Source: Methylobacillus arboreus (lineage in GTDB: Bacteria > Pseudomonadota > Gammaproteobacteria > Burkholderiales > Methylophilaceae). From it: a stretch of DNA of 64,000 bases. A program made the translations under genes and the position numbers. Positions 8,576 through 18,309 of the stretch are shown piece after piece. The notes beneath the pieces were generated by a model that saw nothing but the letters and a program-made list of their open reading frames with translations, made no database searches and was not told where the DNA came from. The stretch is from contig NZ_JAJAVC010000003.1 in assembly GCF_020532725.1 (NCBI RefSeq), forward strand, positions 682,001 through 746,000. Direction: 5' to 3'. The first letter of the stretch is position 1. Every line of letters begins with the position of its first letter.

Positions 8576-11500
8576 ATGCTGAATCGGGCTAAAAAAATAA
8601 TAAGCAGCTTGCCATTCCTGATGGGGCTGGGTTTCTGGGTGTCTTATTTGCTGTTTGGCTATTTTGCAGTCAATCCCATTGCACAAAAAGTATTGCCATG
8701 GGTCGCGGAAAACAAGCTGGCAAGCAGGCTGGATGTCGAGCGGGTCAGTTATGACCCATTGCGGATTGCAGTGACTGTCGACAAGCTGCGTTTGACAACG
8801 CCTGAAGGAAGCGAGCTGGCCGGATTTGAGCGCCTGCATGCCGATCTTGAACTGAGCGGACTATTCCGTTTTGCCTGGCGCCTCAAGGATATTTTGCTCA
8901 GTGCGCCGCACGTGACGTTTGAAATCACGCCTGAGGGCAGCAGCAACTGGGCCGCGCTGATTGCCAAGCTCAATGAAAATCCCAAGGAGGAACCCTCCGA
9001 GGGCATGGTACGCCTGCTGATTGATCATATTCTGATCGAGCACGGTGATTTTGAATACGTGGACCGTAATCGCGCCGAGGCATTCCGCGCAGTGCTGGAG
9101 CCACTTGATCTGGAGTTGGATGGCTTTTCCACCTTGCCGGAAGACCTTGGGGACTATGCCATCATGGCCAAGCTGCCAGAGCAAGGCGGGACACTGAAAT
9201 GGAAAGGCGAGCTGGGGCTTAACCCAATTGTTTCCAATGGGAAGGTGGAGTTGGAGGGAGTCAACCTGCCCAAGCTGCTCAAAGCATTGCCGCCTGACGC
9301 TTTGCCGGTGAGGCTGGATGAAGGGGTGCTGCAGACCCGCTTGGATTACCATTTTGCCATGGTGGAAGATAAGCCGCAGGCAACTGTCAGTAACCTGAGC
9401 CTGAACTTGAGCGCCCTGGCAGGCACCTTGCTCCAATCGCAAGACCAGGCTGGCAAACTGGGCCTGCAGCAGTTGCAACTGGATCTGCCAAAACTCGAAT
9501 ATAGCGCTGCGCTAGAAACGCAGGTGCAGTTTGCCGGACTGACGCTGGGGCTGAGTGATTTGCGCCTGGAGCAGGCTGGAAAATCCCTGCTGGCATTGCC
9601 GCAATTGGCGCTGGAGGATGCCAGCCTGGACTTGCAGCAACGCAAGCTGGACATTGCTGGACTGAAGCTTGCTGAAGGCAATCTGCATGCCGAACGCGCG
9701 CGCAATGGCCTAGTGAACTGGCAGCAGTTGCATGTTGCTGCGGCTGAAACTGAAAATGCGCCTGTTGAGGAAAGCCAGGAGCCGGAGCAGGCACTACCGT
9801 TCGAGATCACCCTGGGGCAATTCAACCTGGCGGGATTCAAGGCGGATTATGAGGATCATGCCTTCAAGCATGCATTGAAGGTTGCCGTGGACGATATCAA
9901 CCTCAATCTCAAGTTTGCGAGCCGGCAAGGCGAGATCAGCTTGGATGATGTCCATAGCGAAGTCGGGCCATTTAGGTTGCAGTCTGCCTTGTATAAAGAT
10001 CCCGCTGCCGTGCTCAACAAGCTGTTCTTGCAAAACGGCAAGTTGGAATTGGCGCAAAGCAGGGCGGTTTTGGATGCGATTGTCTTGAGCGGGCTGGATG
10101 CCAAGGTGCTCAAGGATGCTAAATCGCTCAACTGGCAAGCCATGCTGGAACCCGTATCCGCGGCAACTAGCAAAAAGGCTGAGGCAAGCAAGCAGCAGCA
10201 AGCTTCGCCATGGGTGCTGGATCTTAAACGTTTCGCGCTGGAAAACGCCGCTATCCATATCGAGGACAGGAGCACGCCGCAGCCGGTCGCGCTGGATATC
10301 CAGCAAGCTGCGCTTGAGGTCAAGGATATCTCGCTCGATACCAAGCGCGCATTGCCTGTCAGCCTGGCATTCAAGGTCAAGCAGGGCGGGGCATTCAGCG
10401 GCAGCGGCAAGCTGGCTCCAGAGCCGTTGCAGGGAGACCTCAAGCTCAAGCTTGCCAACTTCTCGCTCAAGCCGTTTGCGCCCTACATCAACCAGGCAGC
10501 GTTGCTCAAGCTCAATGACGGCGCGGCGAATACCGCGGGTAATCTCAACATCAAGTCCGGCAAGCAGCTTTCCGTGCTGTACAAGGGCGGCTTCAGCATC
10601 AACAAGCTTGATATCGTCGAAGAGGAGGGCGGGCAGCCTTTCCTTGGCTGGAAGAGCCTGGCAACCGACAACCTCCAGTTCGGCCTTGCCCCGGACAAGC
10701 TGCATATAGGCGAACTGCGCATTGTCGAGCCGAATGGCAAGTTCATCATTTATGAAGACCGTACGCTCAACGTCAAGCGTATCCTGCGCGACCAAGGGGA
10801 TTCTGCCGCAGAGAACACGCCTGCAACACAGGAAGCCAAGGAAGGCGAAGGTTTTCCTGTCGCGGTGGAGCGCATTCGCATCGACAAGGCCAGCCTGGAG
10901 TTTGCCGACCTTTCTCTGACCCCGCAGTTTGGCACGAATATCCATACCTTGTCCGGCGTGGTCAATGGCTTATCTACCAGTCCAAGCTCTACCGCGCAGG
11001 TAGAACTGGATGGCAAGGTGGACGATTACGGCTCGGCGCGTATCCGTGGTTCGGTGCAGCCATTCCAGGCCACCGAGTTCACCGATCTCAAGCTGGCTTT
11101 CCGCAACCTGGAGATGAACCGGCTGACGCCATATTCGGGCAAGTTTGCGGGGCGCCGCATCGATTCCGGCAAGCTTTCGGTGGACCTTGAATATAAGATC
11201 AAGGAACGCCAACTGGCGGGTGAGAACAAGTTCATCGTCAACAAGCTCAAGCTCGGGGAGCAAGTCGACAGCGAGGATGCGGTCAACCTGCCGCTGGACC
11301 TGGCGATTGCCTTGCTGGAGGATAGCAGCGGCGTGATCGACCTGGATCTGCCGGTGTCCGGCAGCCTGGACGATCCGGAGTTCAGCTACGGCAAGATTGT
11401 CTGGAAGGCTATCGTCAATGTGCTGGGCAAGATCGTTACCTCGCCATTCCGTGCTTTGGGCAACCTGCTTGGTATCAGCTCGGACAAACTTGAGGCACTG

Positions 11501-12046
11501 GAGTTTGACCCGGGCAGTGCGGAGCTGGCACCGCCTGAGCAGGAAAAACTCAAGGCAATCAGCGAAGCGCTGGCAAAGAGGCCGGCCCTGGTATTGCAGA
11601 TTGCGCCTGTCAGCGATGAAAAGGTGGATGGGCGTGCCTTGCAGGAACAATTTGTGCGCAACCAAGTGGCGGCCAAGATGGGCATCCAGTTGCAACCGGG
11701 AGAAAAGCCGGGGCCGGTGGATACGCATAACAAGAAGGTGCGTTCCGCCTTGGACAAGCTTGGCAAGGAGCAACTCAAGCCGGAGTCCCTGGAATCCATC
11801 AACGCGGAGAAAGACGAGGTGGCGCGTTATGGCAAGTTGCTGGACGCGCTTAACCAGGATGCCAGGCTTGAGCCTGCCTGGCTGCAGGCGCTGGCCAATG
11901 CCCGTGCCGAGGTGGTCCAGGGTTATCTGCTTGAGACATTGGCGCTGGAGCCCGGCAAGTTGCACGTCAATCCATTGCGTCAGCAGTCAGGAAGCGCAGC
12001 CGAAGTGAAGATGCCGCTTGAACTCGGGGTGGATCGCAAAGATTGA
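8576..12046 (+). CDS. large DUF748 / AsmA-like envelope protein
   Basis: An 1156-residue protein with one N-terminal membrane helix (LPFLMGLGFWVSYLLFGYFA), then a very long region of short alternating beta segments typical of AsmA/TamB-like DUF748 proteins (FKADYEDHAF, GSARIRGSVQPF, GKFAGRRIDSGKLSVDL), and a C-terminal region starting near ALEFDPGSAELAPPEQEKLK that resembles the OmpA-like tail often seen in this family. Anchored in the inner membrane and extending into the periplasm; related proteins are implicated in phospholipid transport or outer-membrane homeostasis. The ATG at 8576 follows TGGAGGACTT; an upstream TTG start lacks a ribosome-binding site. Confidence 0.85.
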   Translation: MLNRAKKIISSLPFLMGLGFWVSYLLFGYFAVNPIAQKVLPWVAENKLASRLDVERVSYDPLRIAVTVDKLRLTTPEGSELAGFERLHADLELSGLFRFAWRLKDILLSAPHVTFEITPEGSSNWAALIAKLNENPKEEPSEGMVRLLIDHILIEHGDFEYVDRNRAEAFRAVLEPLDLELDGFSTLPEDLGDYAIMAKLPEQGGTLKWKGELGLNPIVSNGKVELEGVNLPKLLKALPPDALPVRLDEGVLQTRLDYHFAMVEDKPQATVSNLSLNLSALAGTLLQSQDQAGKLGLQQLQLDLPKLEYSAALETQVQFAGLTLGLSDLRLEQAGKSLLALPQLALEDASLDLQQRKLDIAGLKLAEGNLHAERARNGLVNWQQLHVAAAETENAPVEESQEPEQALPFEITLGQFNLAGFKADYEDHAFKHALKVAVDDINLNLKFASRQGEISLDDVHSEVGPFRLQSALYKDPAAVLNKLFLQNGKLELAQSRAVLDAIVLSGLDAKVLKDAKSLNWQAMLEPVSAATSKKAEASKQQQASPWVLDLKRFALENAAIHIEDRSTPQPVALDIQQAALEVKDISLDTKRALPVSLAFKVKQGGAFSGSGKLAPEPLQGDLKLKLANFSLKPFAPYINQAALLKLNDGAANTAGNLNIKSGKQLSVLYKGGFSINKLDIVEEEGGQPFLGWKSLATDNLQFGLAPDKLHIGELRIVEPNGKFIIYEDRTLNVKRILRDQGDSAAENTPATQEAKEGEGFPVAVERIRIDKASLEFADLSLTPQFGTNIHTLSGVVNGLSTSPSSTAQVELDGKVDDYGSARIRGSVQPFQATEFTDLKLAFRNLEMNRLTPYSGKFAGRRIDSGKLSVDLEYKIKERQLAGENKFIVNKLKLGEQVDSEDAVNLPLDLAIALLEDSSGVIDLDLPVSGSLDDPEFSYGKIVWKAIVNVLGKIVTSPFRALGNLLGISSDKLEALEFDPGSAELAPPEQEKLKAISEALAKRPALVLQIAPVSDEKVDGRALQEQFVRNQVAAKMGIQLQPGEKPGPVDTHNKKVRSALDKLGKEQLKPESLESINAEKDEVARYGKLLDALNQDARLEPAWLQALANARAEVVQGYLLETLALEPGKLHVNPLRQQSGSAAEVKMPLELGVDRKD

Positions 12047-12146
12047 GATGAGAGGGCACTTCTGTTTAAAATTGTGGTCGTATCTCAACCAGTATGCATG
12101 AGTTGCATACGCCAAGCTTTTGAATATCAACAGGATGGAGACCATC

Positions 12147-12386
12147 ATGAAAGTGGATATTTATAGAAGTGCTACCAGCAGTAACAAATATATCTCGGTA
12201 AGGGCAGGGGTGGATGTTTCAAAGATTGATGTGCCTGATCCCGATTATGCCAAGTTGGTCCACCAGACTTCGGATGTCGAGGTGAACAAGGATGATAGGC
12301 ATGCGGACTATGATGCGGGCCTGATCATCAAGGACATCGAGCAGTACGGCTACCACCTGCATCACGTCAAGCGGAATTTCAATTAA
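12147..12386 (+). CDS. small conserved hypothetical protein
   Basis: A 79-residue acidic protein starting MKVDIYRSATSSNKYISVRAG and ending YHLHHVKRNFN. The ATG at 12147 has GGAG six bases upstream; in-frame ATGs further upstream lack this. The N-terminus recalls small betaproteobacterial DUF6139-type proteins (MKxDIYRR...), but the match is loose and the function is unknown. It is followed at once by a strong terminator, so it is a single-gene unit. Confidence 0.65.
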   Translation: MKVDIYRSATSSNKYISVRAGVDVSKIDVPDPDYAKLVHQTSDVEVNKDDRHADYDAGLIIKDIEQYGYHLHHVKRNFN

Positions 12387-12428
12387 TACAATAAAAAGAG
12401 CGCCTTGCCCGCTCTTTTTATTGTATTA
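12387..12428. terminator. bidirectional rho-independent terminator
   Basis: A long perfect inverted repeat: ACAATAAAAAGAGCG and CGCTCTTTTTATTGT around CCTTGCC. A- and T-runs on both sides let it serve the gene at 12147 and the convergent ribA. Confidence 0.9.
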
Positions 12429-12445
12429 CATTCAATTATAGGCTC

Positions 12446-13075
12446 TTAAAGCTCGCCAAAATCCGGATTGCTGATTTCTGGTTGAGCAAAAAAATGTCCC
12501 AGTTTGTCCCGCTTGGTCAGCAAATATTGCAGATTATCCTGGTTCGGCTGGATCACGAGCGGGATGCGCTCATTGATCGTCAGGCCAGCTTGCTGCAAGC
12601 TGGATACTTTTTCCGGATTGTTGGTCATGAGGCGCAGGGAATGCACGCCTAGGTCCTTCAGGATATCCACGGCAGCGCTATAACTGCGTTGATCAATTGG
12701 CAATCCCAGGTGCAGGTTGGCGTCCACCGTATCCAGCCCCTGGTCTTGCAGGGCATAGGCGTGAATCTTGTTCGAGAGGCCAATCCCGCGGCCCTCATGT
12801 CCCTTTAGGTAGAGCAAGACACCCTGGCCGGCTTCGGCAATCATGCTTTGCGCCAGTACCAGTTGCTCGCCGCAATCGCAGCGGTTTGAGGAAAAGATGT
12901 CGCCAGTCAGGCATTCGGAATGGACGCGTACCAGCACGTTCTCGTTATTGAGTACATGACCTGCCACCAGCGCCACATGCTCCTGGCCACTTTGGACATC
13001 CTGGTATACGTGGATGATGAATTGACCGTATTTGGTAGGCAGGGTGGAAGAAGATATTTTACTGATCGTACTCAT
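12446..13075 (-). CDS. ribA: GTP cyclohydrolase II
   Basis: A 209-residue RibA: RVHSECLTGDIFSSNRCDCGEQL holds the three zinc cysteines and the SxRCDCG signature, GVLLYLKGHEGRGIGL the catalytic region with the nucleophilic Arg. It opens GTP in the first step of riboflavin synthesis. It stands alone (no ribB fusion). It lies 77 bp downstream of the sigma-54 activator gene on the same strand, next to a cluster of FMN-dependent enzymes, so a role in flavin supply during sulfur limitation is possible but unproven. Confidence 0.95.
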   Translation of the reverse strand: MSTISKISSSTLPTKYGQFIIHVYQDVQSGQEHVALVAGHVLNNENVLVRVHSECLTGDIFSSNRCDCGEQLVLAQSMIAEAGQGVLLYLKGHEGRGIGLSNKIHAYALQDQGLDTVDANLHLGLPIDQRSYSAAVDILKDLGVHSLRLMTNNPEKVSSLQQAGLTINERIPLVIQPNQDNLQYLLTKRDKLGHFFAQPEISNPDFGEL

Positions 13076-13152
13076 ATGGGTAATGCAATGGTTGAATGCA
13101 GCTGCAAATCACGCAGACAGGCAGATTAAAGTAAATCTGACTGTGATGCCAG

Positions 13153-14199
13153 TTATTTCAAGGCAGAAATTGCGCCCATCTTAATCAGCCTTGCCCGGAC
13201 GATATTACGGCTTACCCCCAGAAGACGCGCAGTCTGCACCTGGTTGTTGTGGCAATAATGGTAGGCAGTGCGCACCAGCGTGTCCTCGATATGGTCGTAA
13301 AGCGCGTCATGCCCGGTCTCGAACAACTGGTGCAATGCCTGCTGCAGCGGGTCGACCGAGCTGTTGCCGTCATGTTCCTGGCGCACACGATGCAACTGTA
13401 TGGAAGATAGCTGCAGGTCTTCGCTACGCAAGCGGTTGCCCTTGCAGATCAGCAGTGCATGGTGGATGGCATTTTCCAGCTCGCGGATATTGCCCGGCCA
13501 TGAGTGAGCCAATAGCTTGCGCGTGGCATCTTCATCAATGTCGACTTTTCCATAACCCAGGCGCCGGCGGTATTCACTGACGAAATACTCGGCAAGGGGA
13601 AGAATGTCGCCGGGACGGTCGCGCAGGGTTGGAATTTCCAGGTGGGCGACGCGCAGGCGGTAGAACAAGTCTTCGCGGAAGTGCCCTGCCAGCACGGCTT
13701 CTTCGAGACGTACATTGGTTGCGGCGACCAGGCGCACATCGATGGGGGTTGGCTTGCGCGCTCCCAGGCGCACCACTTCACGCTCCTGCAATACCCGCAG
13801 CAGTTTCACCTGGATGCTCAAGGGCAGGTCGCCGATTTCATCCAGGAAGATGGTGCCGCCATTCGCCGCTTCAAACCAGCCTGTCTTGGCGGAAAAAGCG
13901 CCGGTAAATGCGCCTTTTTCATGGCCGAACAGTTCGCTTTCAACCAGGGTTTCGGAAAAAGCGCCGCAATTGACGGCGACAAACGGTTTTTCCCGACGGC
14001 GGCTCAAGTCATGGACATGGCGGGCAATTAATTCCTTGCCGGTGCCGGTCTCGCCTATGATGAGGACATTGGCATCGCTGGGCGCTATTTTCTGGATACG
14101 GGCAAGCAGCGCCAGGGATTTTGCATCCTCAAATACTTGCGCGGTCGCTCGAATCGACGTGGTAAGCGATTGGGAATTGGGGAGCGTCAGCAGGTTCAT
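13153..14199 (-). CDS. sfnR: sigma-54-dependent activator, SfnR type
   Basis: A 348-residue enhancer-binding protein without an N-terminal sensory domain. The AAA+ core has Walker [12 protein letters not shown], the sigma-54 contact loop [17 protein letters not shown], Walker [14 protein letters not shown], and the arginine-finger segment [17 protein letters not shown] Fis-type helix-turn-helix ends the protein ([20 protein letters not shown]). The ATG at 14199 has AAGAGGAAGAA before it; an alternative ATG at 14274 overlaps the upstream stop (ATGA) but has no ribosome-binding site. The lack of a receiver domain fits SfnR of Pseudomonas, which is controlled by its own level under sulfur limitation. 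It follows the DszC-like gene in one operon whose own promoter is sigma-54-dependent, implying positive autoregulation. Confidence 0.85.
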   Translation of the reverse strand: MNLLTLPNSQSLTTSIRATAQVFEDAKSLALLARIQKIAPSDANVLIIGETGTGKELIARHVHDLSRRREKPFVAVNCGAFSETLVESELFGHEKGAFTGAFSAKTGWFEAANGGTIFLDEIGDLPLSIQVKLLRVLQEREVVRLGARKPTPIDVRLVAATNVRLEEAVLAGHFREDLFYRLRVAHLEIPTLRDRPGDILPLAEYFVSEYRRRLGYGKVDIDEDATRKLLAHSWPGNIRELENAIHHALLICKGNRLRSEDLQLSSIQLHRVRQEHDGNSSVDPLQQALHQLFETGHDALYDHIEDTLVRTAYHYCHNNQVQTARLLGVSRNIVRARLIKMGAISALK

Positions 14200-14270
14200 T
14201 TCTTCCTCTTTCGAGTAAATGCTTTCATATTCTTGATGGGCGAGTCCCATATAATCGTTGTCCAATATAT

Positions 14271-15479
14271 TCATGAATAGAATGTGGGTGTCGGGTACTG
14301 GTGTTTCAGCGCCCATTCACCTAGCTCCTTGATTTTGTAGTCAACGGGGTCATGCAATGTATGGGTGCGCAGATTGCGCCAGTGCCGGTCAAGCCTCAGG
14401 CCCGCATGGGTGGCTCTTGAACCTGCAACCTCAAACATGCGGCTGGTAATGTCGAGCCCAATCCTGGTAGCGATGATCTTGGCAGAGGTAATGTCAATGG
14501 CAACCTCGCCGCGTTCCTCTTCGGTCAGGGTTTCCTGTTTTTGCCAGGCTTCATCAAACTTTGCGGCCGCAAGGTTGGTCAATGCCCGGGCACTTTGCAG
14601 GCTGGCCCAGAATTCGCCGTAATGCGCGAGCACATAAGGATCGTCTGCAGGGTGTTCCAGCCCGGAGCGATGCCAGGGCCTAGCTTCATTCAATGTGTAA
14701 TGACGGGCATCGTCAAATGCTTCCTCTGCAATCCCCAGGTAGATATTGGTCAAGATCAACTGGGCAAGCAGGGGGCGCAAGCATGAAAATGGGGTGCTTA
14801 ATGGGCCTGGCTCTGCAAGGATGTCATTGTCTTCTACACGCACCTTCTCGAAATTTACGCTGCCGCTATCGGTCTGGCGCTGGCCGATGTTATGCCAGTC
14901 CTGCAATACGCCGATGCCGGTGCGGCCTGTAGGCAGGGCGGCCACCACCAGTTCGTGCGTATCCTGCGCGTAGGCGGAAACGATCAGCATTTCGGAATCA
15001 AGCGCGCCGGAGCAAAAGCTTTTTTTGCCGGAGAATTCATGCCAATTCTCCACCTGGCGGCTGATGGTGCGATCATCCAGCGGGTTGAGTGCATTGCCCC
15101 AGAACCAGTTCAACCTTGCCGTATGTTCGAACCACGGACGCCATTGGTCAGGCCGCGCAAAGGCGCGTACAGTGGCCAACATCAGATGATGAAATGCAAA
15201 GACATGCGCAATCGAACTATCGGCCCTGGCAAACTCTCGAACCACTTGCATGGTTTCTTGCCAGTCCGCCCCCAGTCCGCCTTCAGATGTTGGTATTGAA
15301 AGCGCCAGCAAGCCACTGCTGCGGATCAGGTCGCGCTCAGCCTTGGGCGTGCCTCCGGCCTCGTCGCGCTCGACAGCCGTCAGGCGAAATTCTGCTGCCA
15401 GCGTCTGTGCAATCTCCAGGGCGGACTGCGGTTCACGTGACTCAAAGCTGTCCTGAAAAATCGGTGTTGAAATAGCCAA
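14271..15479 (-). CDS. SfnC/DszC-like flavin-dependent monooxygenase 1
   Basis: A 402-residue acyl-CoA-dehydrogenase-fold protein. [20 protein letters not shown] and VAFHHLM-type helices form the N-terminal domain; [27 protein letters not shown] and [19 protein letters not shown] form the beta domain; [20 protein letters not shown] and LHDPVDYK close the C-terminal domain. It resembles DszC (dibenzothiophene monooxygenase) and the SfnC/SfnB group, which use reduced flavin from a partner reductase rather than acyl-CoA. The substrate is unknown, probably a sulfone or sulfoxide. It is first in an operon with sfnR and is a close paralogue of the gene at 17007. Confidence 0.8.
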   Translation of the reverse strand: MAISTPIFQDSFESREPQSALEIAQTLAAEFRLTAVERDEAGGTPKAERDLIRSSGLLALSIPTSEGGLGADWQETMQVVREFARADSSIAHVFAFHHLMLATVRAFARPDQWRPWFEHTARLNWFWGNALNPLDDRTISRQVENWHEFSGKKSFCSGALDSEMLIVSAYAQDTHELVVAALPTGRTGIGVLQDWHNIGQRQTDSGSVNFEKVRVEDNDILAEPGPLSTPFSCLRPLLAQLILTNIYLGIAEEAFDDARHYTLNEARPWHRSGLEHPADDPYVLAHYGEFWASLQSARALTNLAAAKFDEAWQKQETLTEEERGEVAIDITSAKIIATRIGLDITSRMFEVAGSRATHAGLRLDRHWRNLRTHTLHDPVDYKIKELGEWALKHQYPTPTFYS

Positions 15480-15512
15480 AAGTTATATTCCTTTATTAAC
15501 TAATAAGCATAT

Positions 15513-15528
15513 AGCAGCTATCGTGCCA
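15513..15528 (-). promoter_or_regulatory. sigma-54 promoter of the DszC-like/sfnR operon
   Basis: On the minus strand the sequence reads TGGCACGATAGCTGCT: the -24 GG and -12 GC are spaced by ten bases, and the match to TGGCACG-N4-TTGCT has one mismatch. It ends 33 bp before the ATG at 15479. Confidence 0.85.
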
Positions 15529-15638
15529 ATTTTCCTGTGAAGGGGTTAATTAACATGCTGCTGATATGGAAGCAGCCCTGGAAGCCAGTCTGGGTTTGAT
15601 TTGGCTAAATCCCTGATGAAATATGGGTTTATAACTGT

Positions 15639-15654
15639 TGCTGATTAATCAGCA
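15639..15654. promoter_or_regulatory. SfnR-type enhancer site 1
   Basis: A perfect 16-bp palindrome, TGCTGATTAATCAGCA, about 110 bp upstream of the leftward and 125 bp upstream of the rightward sigma-54 promoter. This is a typical distance for an enhancer-binding protein. Confidence 0.75.
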
Positions 15655-15680
15655 GTCTGCATTAGATTTATAAATTGATA

Positions 15681-15730
15681 ATTGCTTGTATATCAGCAAT
15701 TGAGCAGTTGACTGCTGATATACAAGCAAT
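15681..15730. promoter_or_regulatory. paired SfnR-type enhancer sites 2 and 3 in a large inverted repeat
   Basis: An 18-bp arm (15681-15698) is repeated exactly inverted at 15713-15730 with 14 bp between. Each arm holds a 16-mer of the form TGCT-N8-AGCA: TGCTTGTATATCAGCA and TGCTGATATACAAGCA. The sites lie between the two divergent sigma-54 promoters and can serve both. Confidence 0.75.
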
Positions 15731-15779
15731 ATTTAAATACTTAGAAAAATATATCCTTTTAAAACAATTGTTTAAGTAG

Positions 15780-15795
15780 TGGCATGGAGATTGCT
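15780..15795 (+). promoter_or_regulatory. sigma-54 promoter of ssuD
   Basis: TGGCATGGAGATTGCT at 15780-15795 matches TGGCACG-N4-TTGCT with a single mismatch. It ends 43 bp before the ssuD ATG, with three enhancer-like palindromes 50-140 bp upstream. Confidence 0.88.
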
Positions 15796-15838
15796 GAATC
15801 CATGCTGACGATGTTTTTTCAGTTCAAGGACAACATAA

Positions 15839-16996
15839 ATGGAAATATTCTGGTTTCTCCCTACCCATGGCGACAGCCGCTATCTTGGCACCAGCCACGG
15901 TGGTCGTGCCGTCAGCCACCATTACCTGAAGCAGATTGCACAGGCTGCAGATACGCTGGGTTTCAGGGGGGTATTGATCCCGACAGGCCGTTCGTGCGAA
16001 GACTCCTGGGTAGTGGCATCGTCGCTGGTCAATTTCACGGAGAAATTAAAGTTCCTGGTGGCGATCAGGCCAGGAATTATTTCCCCAACCGTTTCTGCCC
16101 GTATGGCAGCAACACTGGACCGCATTTCCTCCGGGCGCTTGCTCATCAATGTCGTCAGCGGCGGCGATCCGGATGAACAGCATGGGGATGGCAATTTCCT
16201 CAGCCATTCGGAACGCTATGCCGAGGCAGACGAGTTCCTCAAGATTTGGCGCGGGGTTGCCGCGGGTGAGTCTGTAGATTTCGAGGGACAATATATCAAG
16301 GTCAAGAATGCAAAGACCATGTATCCACCCGTGCAAAAGCCATATCCACCATTGTTTTTTGGCGGGTCCTCACCCGCAGCAGTCGAGCTTGCAGCCCAGC
16401 AGATTGACGTCTACCTGACCTGGGGAGAGCCGCTTGAGGCAGTGAAAGAAAAGATTAAAGTTGTGAAGGCGCGCGCTGCAGCCTATGGCCGCACCCTCAA
16501 GTTTGGCATCCGCATGCACGTAATCGTGCGTGAAACCAGCGAGCAGGCCTGGCAGGCTGCCGATGATCTGATTTCCCATGTTACCGACGAGACCATTGCT
16601 GCCGCGCAAAAAGCATTTTCGCGTTTCGATTCGGAAGGCCAGCGCCGGATGTCTGCCTTGCATGGCGGGCGTAGAGACAAGCTGACGGTGGCTCCCAATC
16701 TTTGGGCGGGCGTAGGGCTGGTGCGAGGCGGAGCCGGGACTGCACTGGTGGGAAACCCGCAAGAAATAGCGGAGCGCATCCGCGAATATGCAGCGCTCGG
16801 GATCGATTACTTCATCTTTTCTGGTTATCCACACCTAGAGGAGGCCTACCGAGTTGCCGAGCTGCTCTTTCCATTGCTGCCTGTCGATCAGCAACATGCG
16901 CTGGGCAATATTAATCTGACTGGCCCCTTTGGTGAAATGGTGGCGAATGATATCGTGCCGCCGCCTGCGGCTGGCAAGTTGTCGGCAGTCAAGTAG
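15839..16996 (+). CDS. ssuD: FMNH2-dependent alkanesulfonate monooxygenase
   Basis: A 385-residue protein that matches SsuD along its whole length: [32 protein letters not shown] (with the conserved active-site Cys), [70 protein letters not shown] and [14 protein letters not shown]. It oxidises C1-C14 alkanesulfonates to an aldehyde plus sulfite using reduced FMN. It has its own sigma-54 promoter and is followed by a DszC-like gene in the same operon. No SsuABC transporter is next to it. Confidence 0.95.
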   Translation: MEIFWFLPTHGDSRYLGTSHGGRAVSHHYLKQIAQAADTLGFRGVLIPTGRSCEDSWVVASSLVNFTEKLKFLVAIRPGIISPTVSARMAATLDRISSGRLLINVVSGGDPDEQHGDGNFLSHSERYAEADEFLKIWRGVAAGESVDFEGQYIKVKNAKTMYPPVQKPYPPLFFGGSSPAAVELAAQQIDVYLTWGEPLEAVKEKIKVVKARAAAYGRTLKFGIRMHVIVRETSEQAWQAADDLISHVTDETIAAAQKAFSRFDSEGQRRMSALHGGRRDKLTVAPNLWAGVGLVRGGAGTALVGNPQEIAERIREYAALGIDYFIFSGYPHLEEAYRVAELLFPLLPVDQQHALGNINLTGPFGEMVANDIVPPPAAGKLSAVK

Positions 16997-17006
16997 GGGT
17001 ATACCA

Positions 17007-18212
17007 GTGAATCAAATTGAAGTGATAACGCCATCTGAAACTGAACAGTTGGCAAGCTTGCCTTTGGCAATCGCCCAGGCGCTGGCCCGGCAGTTTGCCA
17101 AGACTGCCGTGGCCAGGGATCAGCAAGGAGGCACGCCCAAGGCCGAGCGGGACCAGATCCGTGCCAGTGGCCTGCTTGGGTTGATTATCCCTGAAGAGCT
17201 TGGCGGGTTGGGTGCTAGCTGGGTAGATACGTTGGAAATCGTGCGTGAGTTCGCACGTGTGGATAGCTCGATTGCCCAGGTATTTGCCTTCCAGCATTTG
17301 ATGCTGGCAACAGTGCGTCTGTTTGGCACAGAGGCACAGTGGAGGCCCTGGTTTCGCCAAACCGCTGAAAATAACTGGTTTTGGGGTAATGCACTTAACC
17401 CCTTGGATACGCGGACTGGTAGCCAGTTTGAGGCAGGGCAACGCGAATTCCACGGAAAAAAGAGCTTTTGTTCCGGTGCCACGGATTCTGACATGTTGAT
17501 TGCATCGGCGATTGATGCTGAAACCAAGAAGCTGTTGATTGCCGCCATTCCCACTGCTCGCAAGGGCGTGATCCTGCATCAGGACTGGGACAATATCGGC
17601 CAGCGGCAGACGGATAGCGGCAGTGCGGATTTTGACCATGTGCGCGTGGATGAATCCGAGCTGCTGACGCAGCCTGGCCCGCTCAGCACGCCGTTTGCCT
17701 GTCTACGTCCCTTGATTGCGCAGCTGATCTTTTCCAATATCTATCTCGGCATTGCCGAGGGGGCATTGGCAGAAGCGCGGCAATACACCCTCAAACAGTC
17801 ACGTGTATGGTGTGGGTCATTGGCGGCCGAAATCCAACAGGAGCCTTATACCTTGTTGCATTACGGCGAGTTCTGGGTAGAGCTGGAAGGCGCACGCCTA
17901 TTGACCAACCGGGCAGCAGCCCTGCTGGATGCTGCATGGGGCAAGGCTGAATCCCTGACGCCGGCAGAGCGTGGCGAAGTGGCGATTGCCGTGACAGCGG
18001 CCAAGGTGGCGACTACCAGGAGCGGGCTAGACATCACCCATCGCATGTTCGAGGTCACCGGTGCGCGGGCGACGACTGCTGCATTGCGGCTGGATCGATT
18101 CTGGCGCAATTTGCGGGTGTATACCTTGCATGACCCGGTGGACTTCAAGTTACGGGAGCTGGGCGACTGGGCGTTGAACGGCGAGTATCCCACACCTTCG
18201 TTCTATTCCTGA
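17007..18212 (+). CDS. SfnC/DszC-like flavin-dependent monooxygenase 2
   Basis: A 401-residue acyl-CoA-dehydrogenase-fold protein, clearly a paralogue of the gene at 14271: [93 protein letters not shown], and the same PTPSFYS ending. The GTG at 17007 is chosen because AGGGGT lies seven bases upstream and gives the same length as the paralogue. It follows ssuD by 10 bp, so the two are cotranscribed from the sigma-54 promoter; a role upstream or alongside SsuD in breaking C-S compounds is inferred. Confidence 0.82.
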   Translation: MNQIEVITPSETEQLASLPLAIAQALARQFAKTAVARDQQGGTPKAERDQIRASGLLGLIIPEELGGLGASWVDTLEIVREFARVDSSIAQVFAFQHLMLATVRLFGTEAQWRPWFRQTAENNWFWGNALNPLDTRTGSQFEAGQREFHGKKSFCSGATDSDMLIASAIDAETKKLLIAAIPTARKGVILHQDWDNIGQRQTDSGSADFDHVRVDESELLTQPGPLSTPFACLRPLIAQLIFSNIYLGIAEGALAEARQYTLKQSRVWCGSLAAEIQQEPYTLLHYGEFWVELEGARLLTNRAAALLDAAWGKAESLTPAERGEVAIAVTAAKVATTRSGLDITHRMFEVTGARATTAALRLDRFWRNLRVYTLHDPVDFKLRELGDWALNGEYPTPSFYS

Positions 18213-18270
18213 GTGACTGATCAAACAGGATAAATACCAGTACCTATATTTTTCAGGCATTGCAATAAAA

Positions 18271-18294
18271 AACGGCCTCTGGAAAGAGGCCGTT
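18271..18294. terminator. terminator between convergent sulfur operons
   Basis: A perfect 10-bp stem, AACGGCCTCT/AGAGGCCGTT, with a GGAA loop and an A-tract on the left. It lies between the rightward ssuD operon and the leftward sfnB-like gene and works best for the leftward one (T-run on that strand). Confidence 0.8.
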
Positions 18295-18309
18295 CAAAAG
18301 TAAATCGAC

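Noticed and set aside
13076-13152. FMN riboswitch ahead of ribA
   Set aside because: The gap is only 77 bp and lacks the conserved RFN elements.
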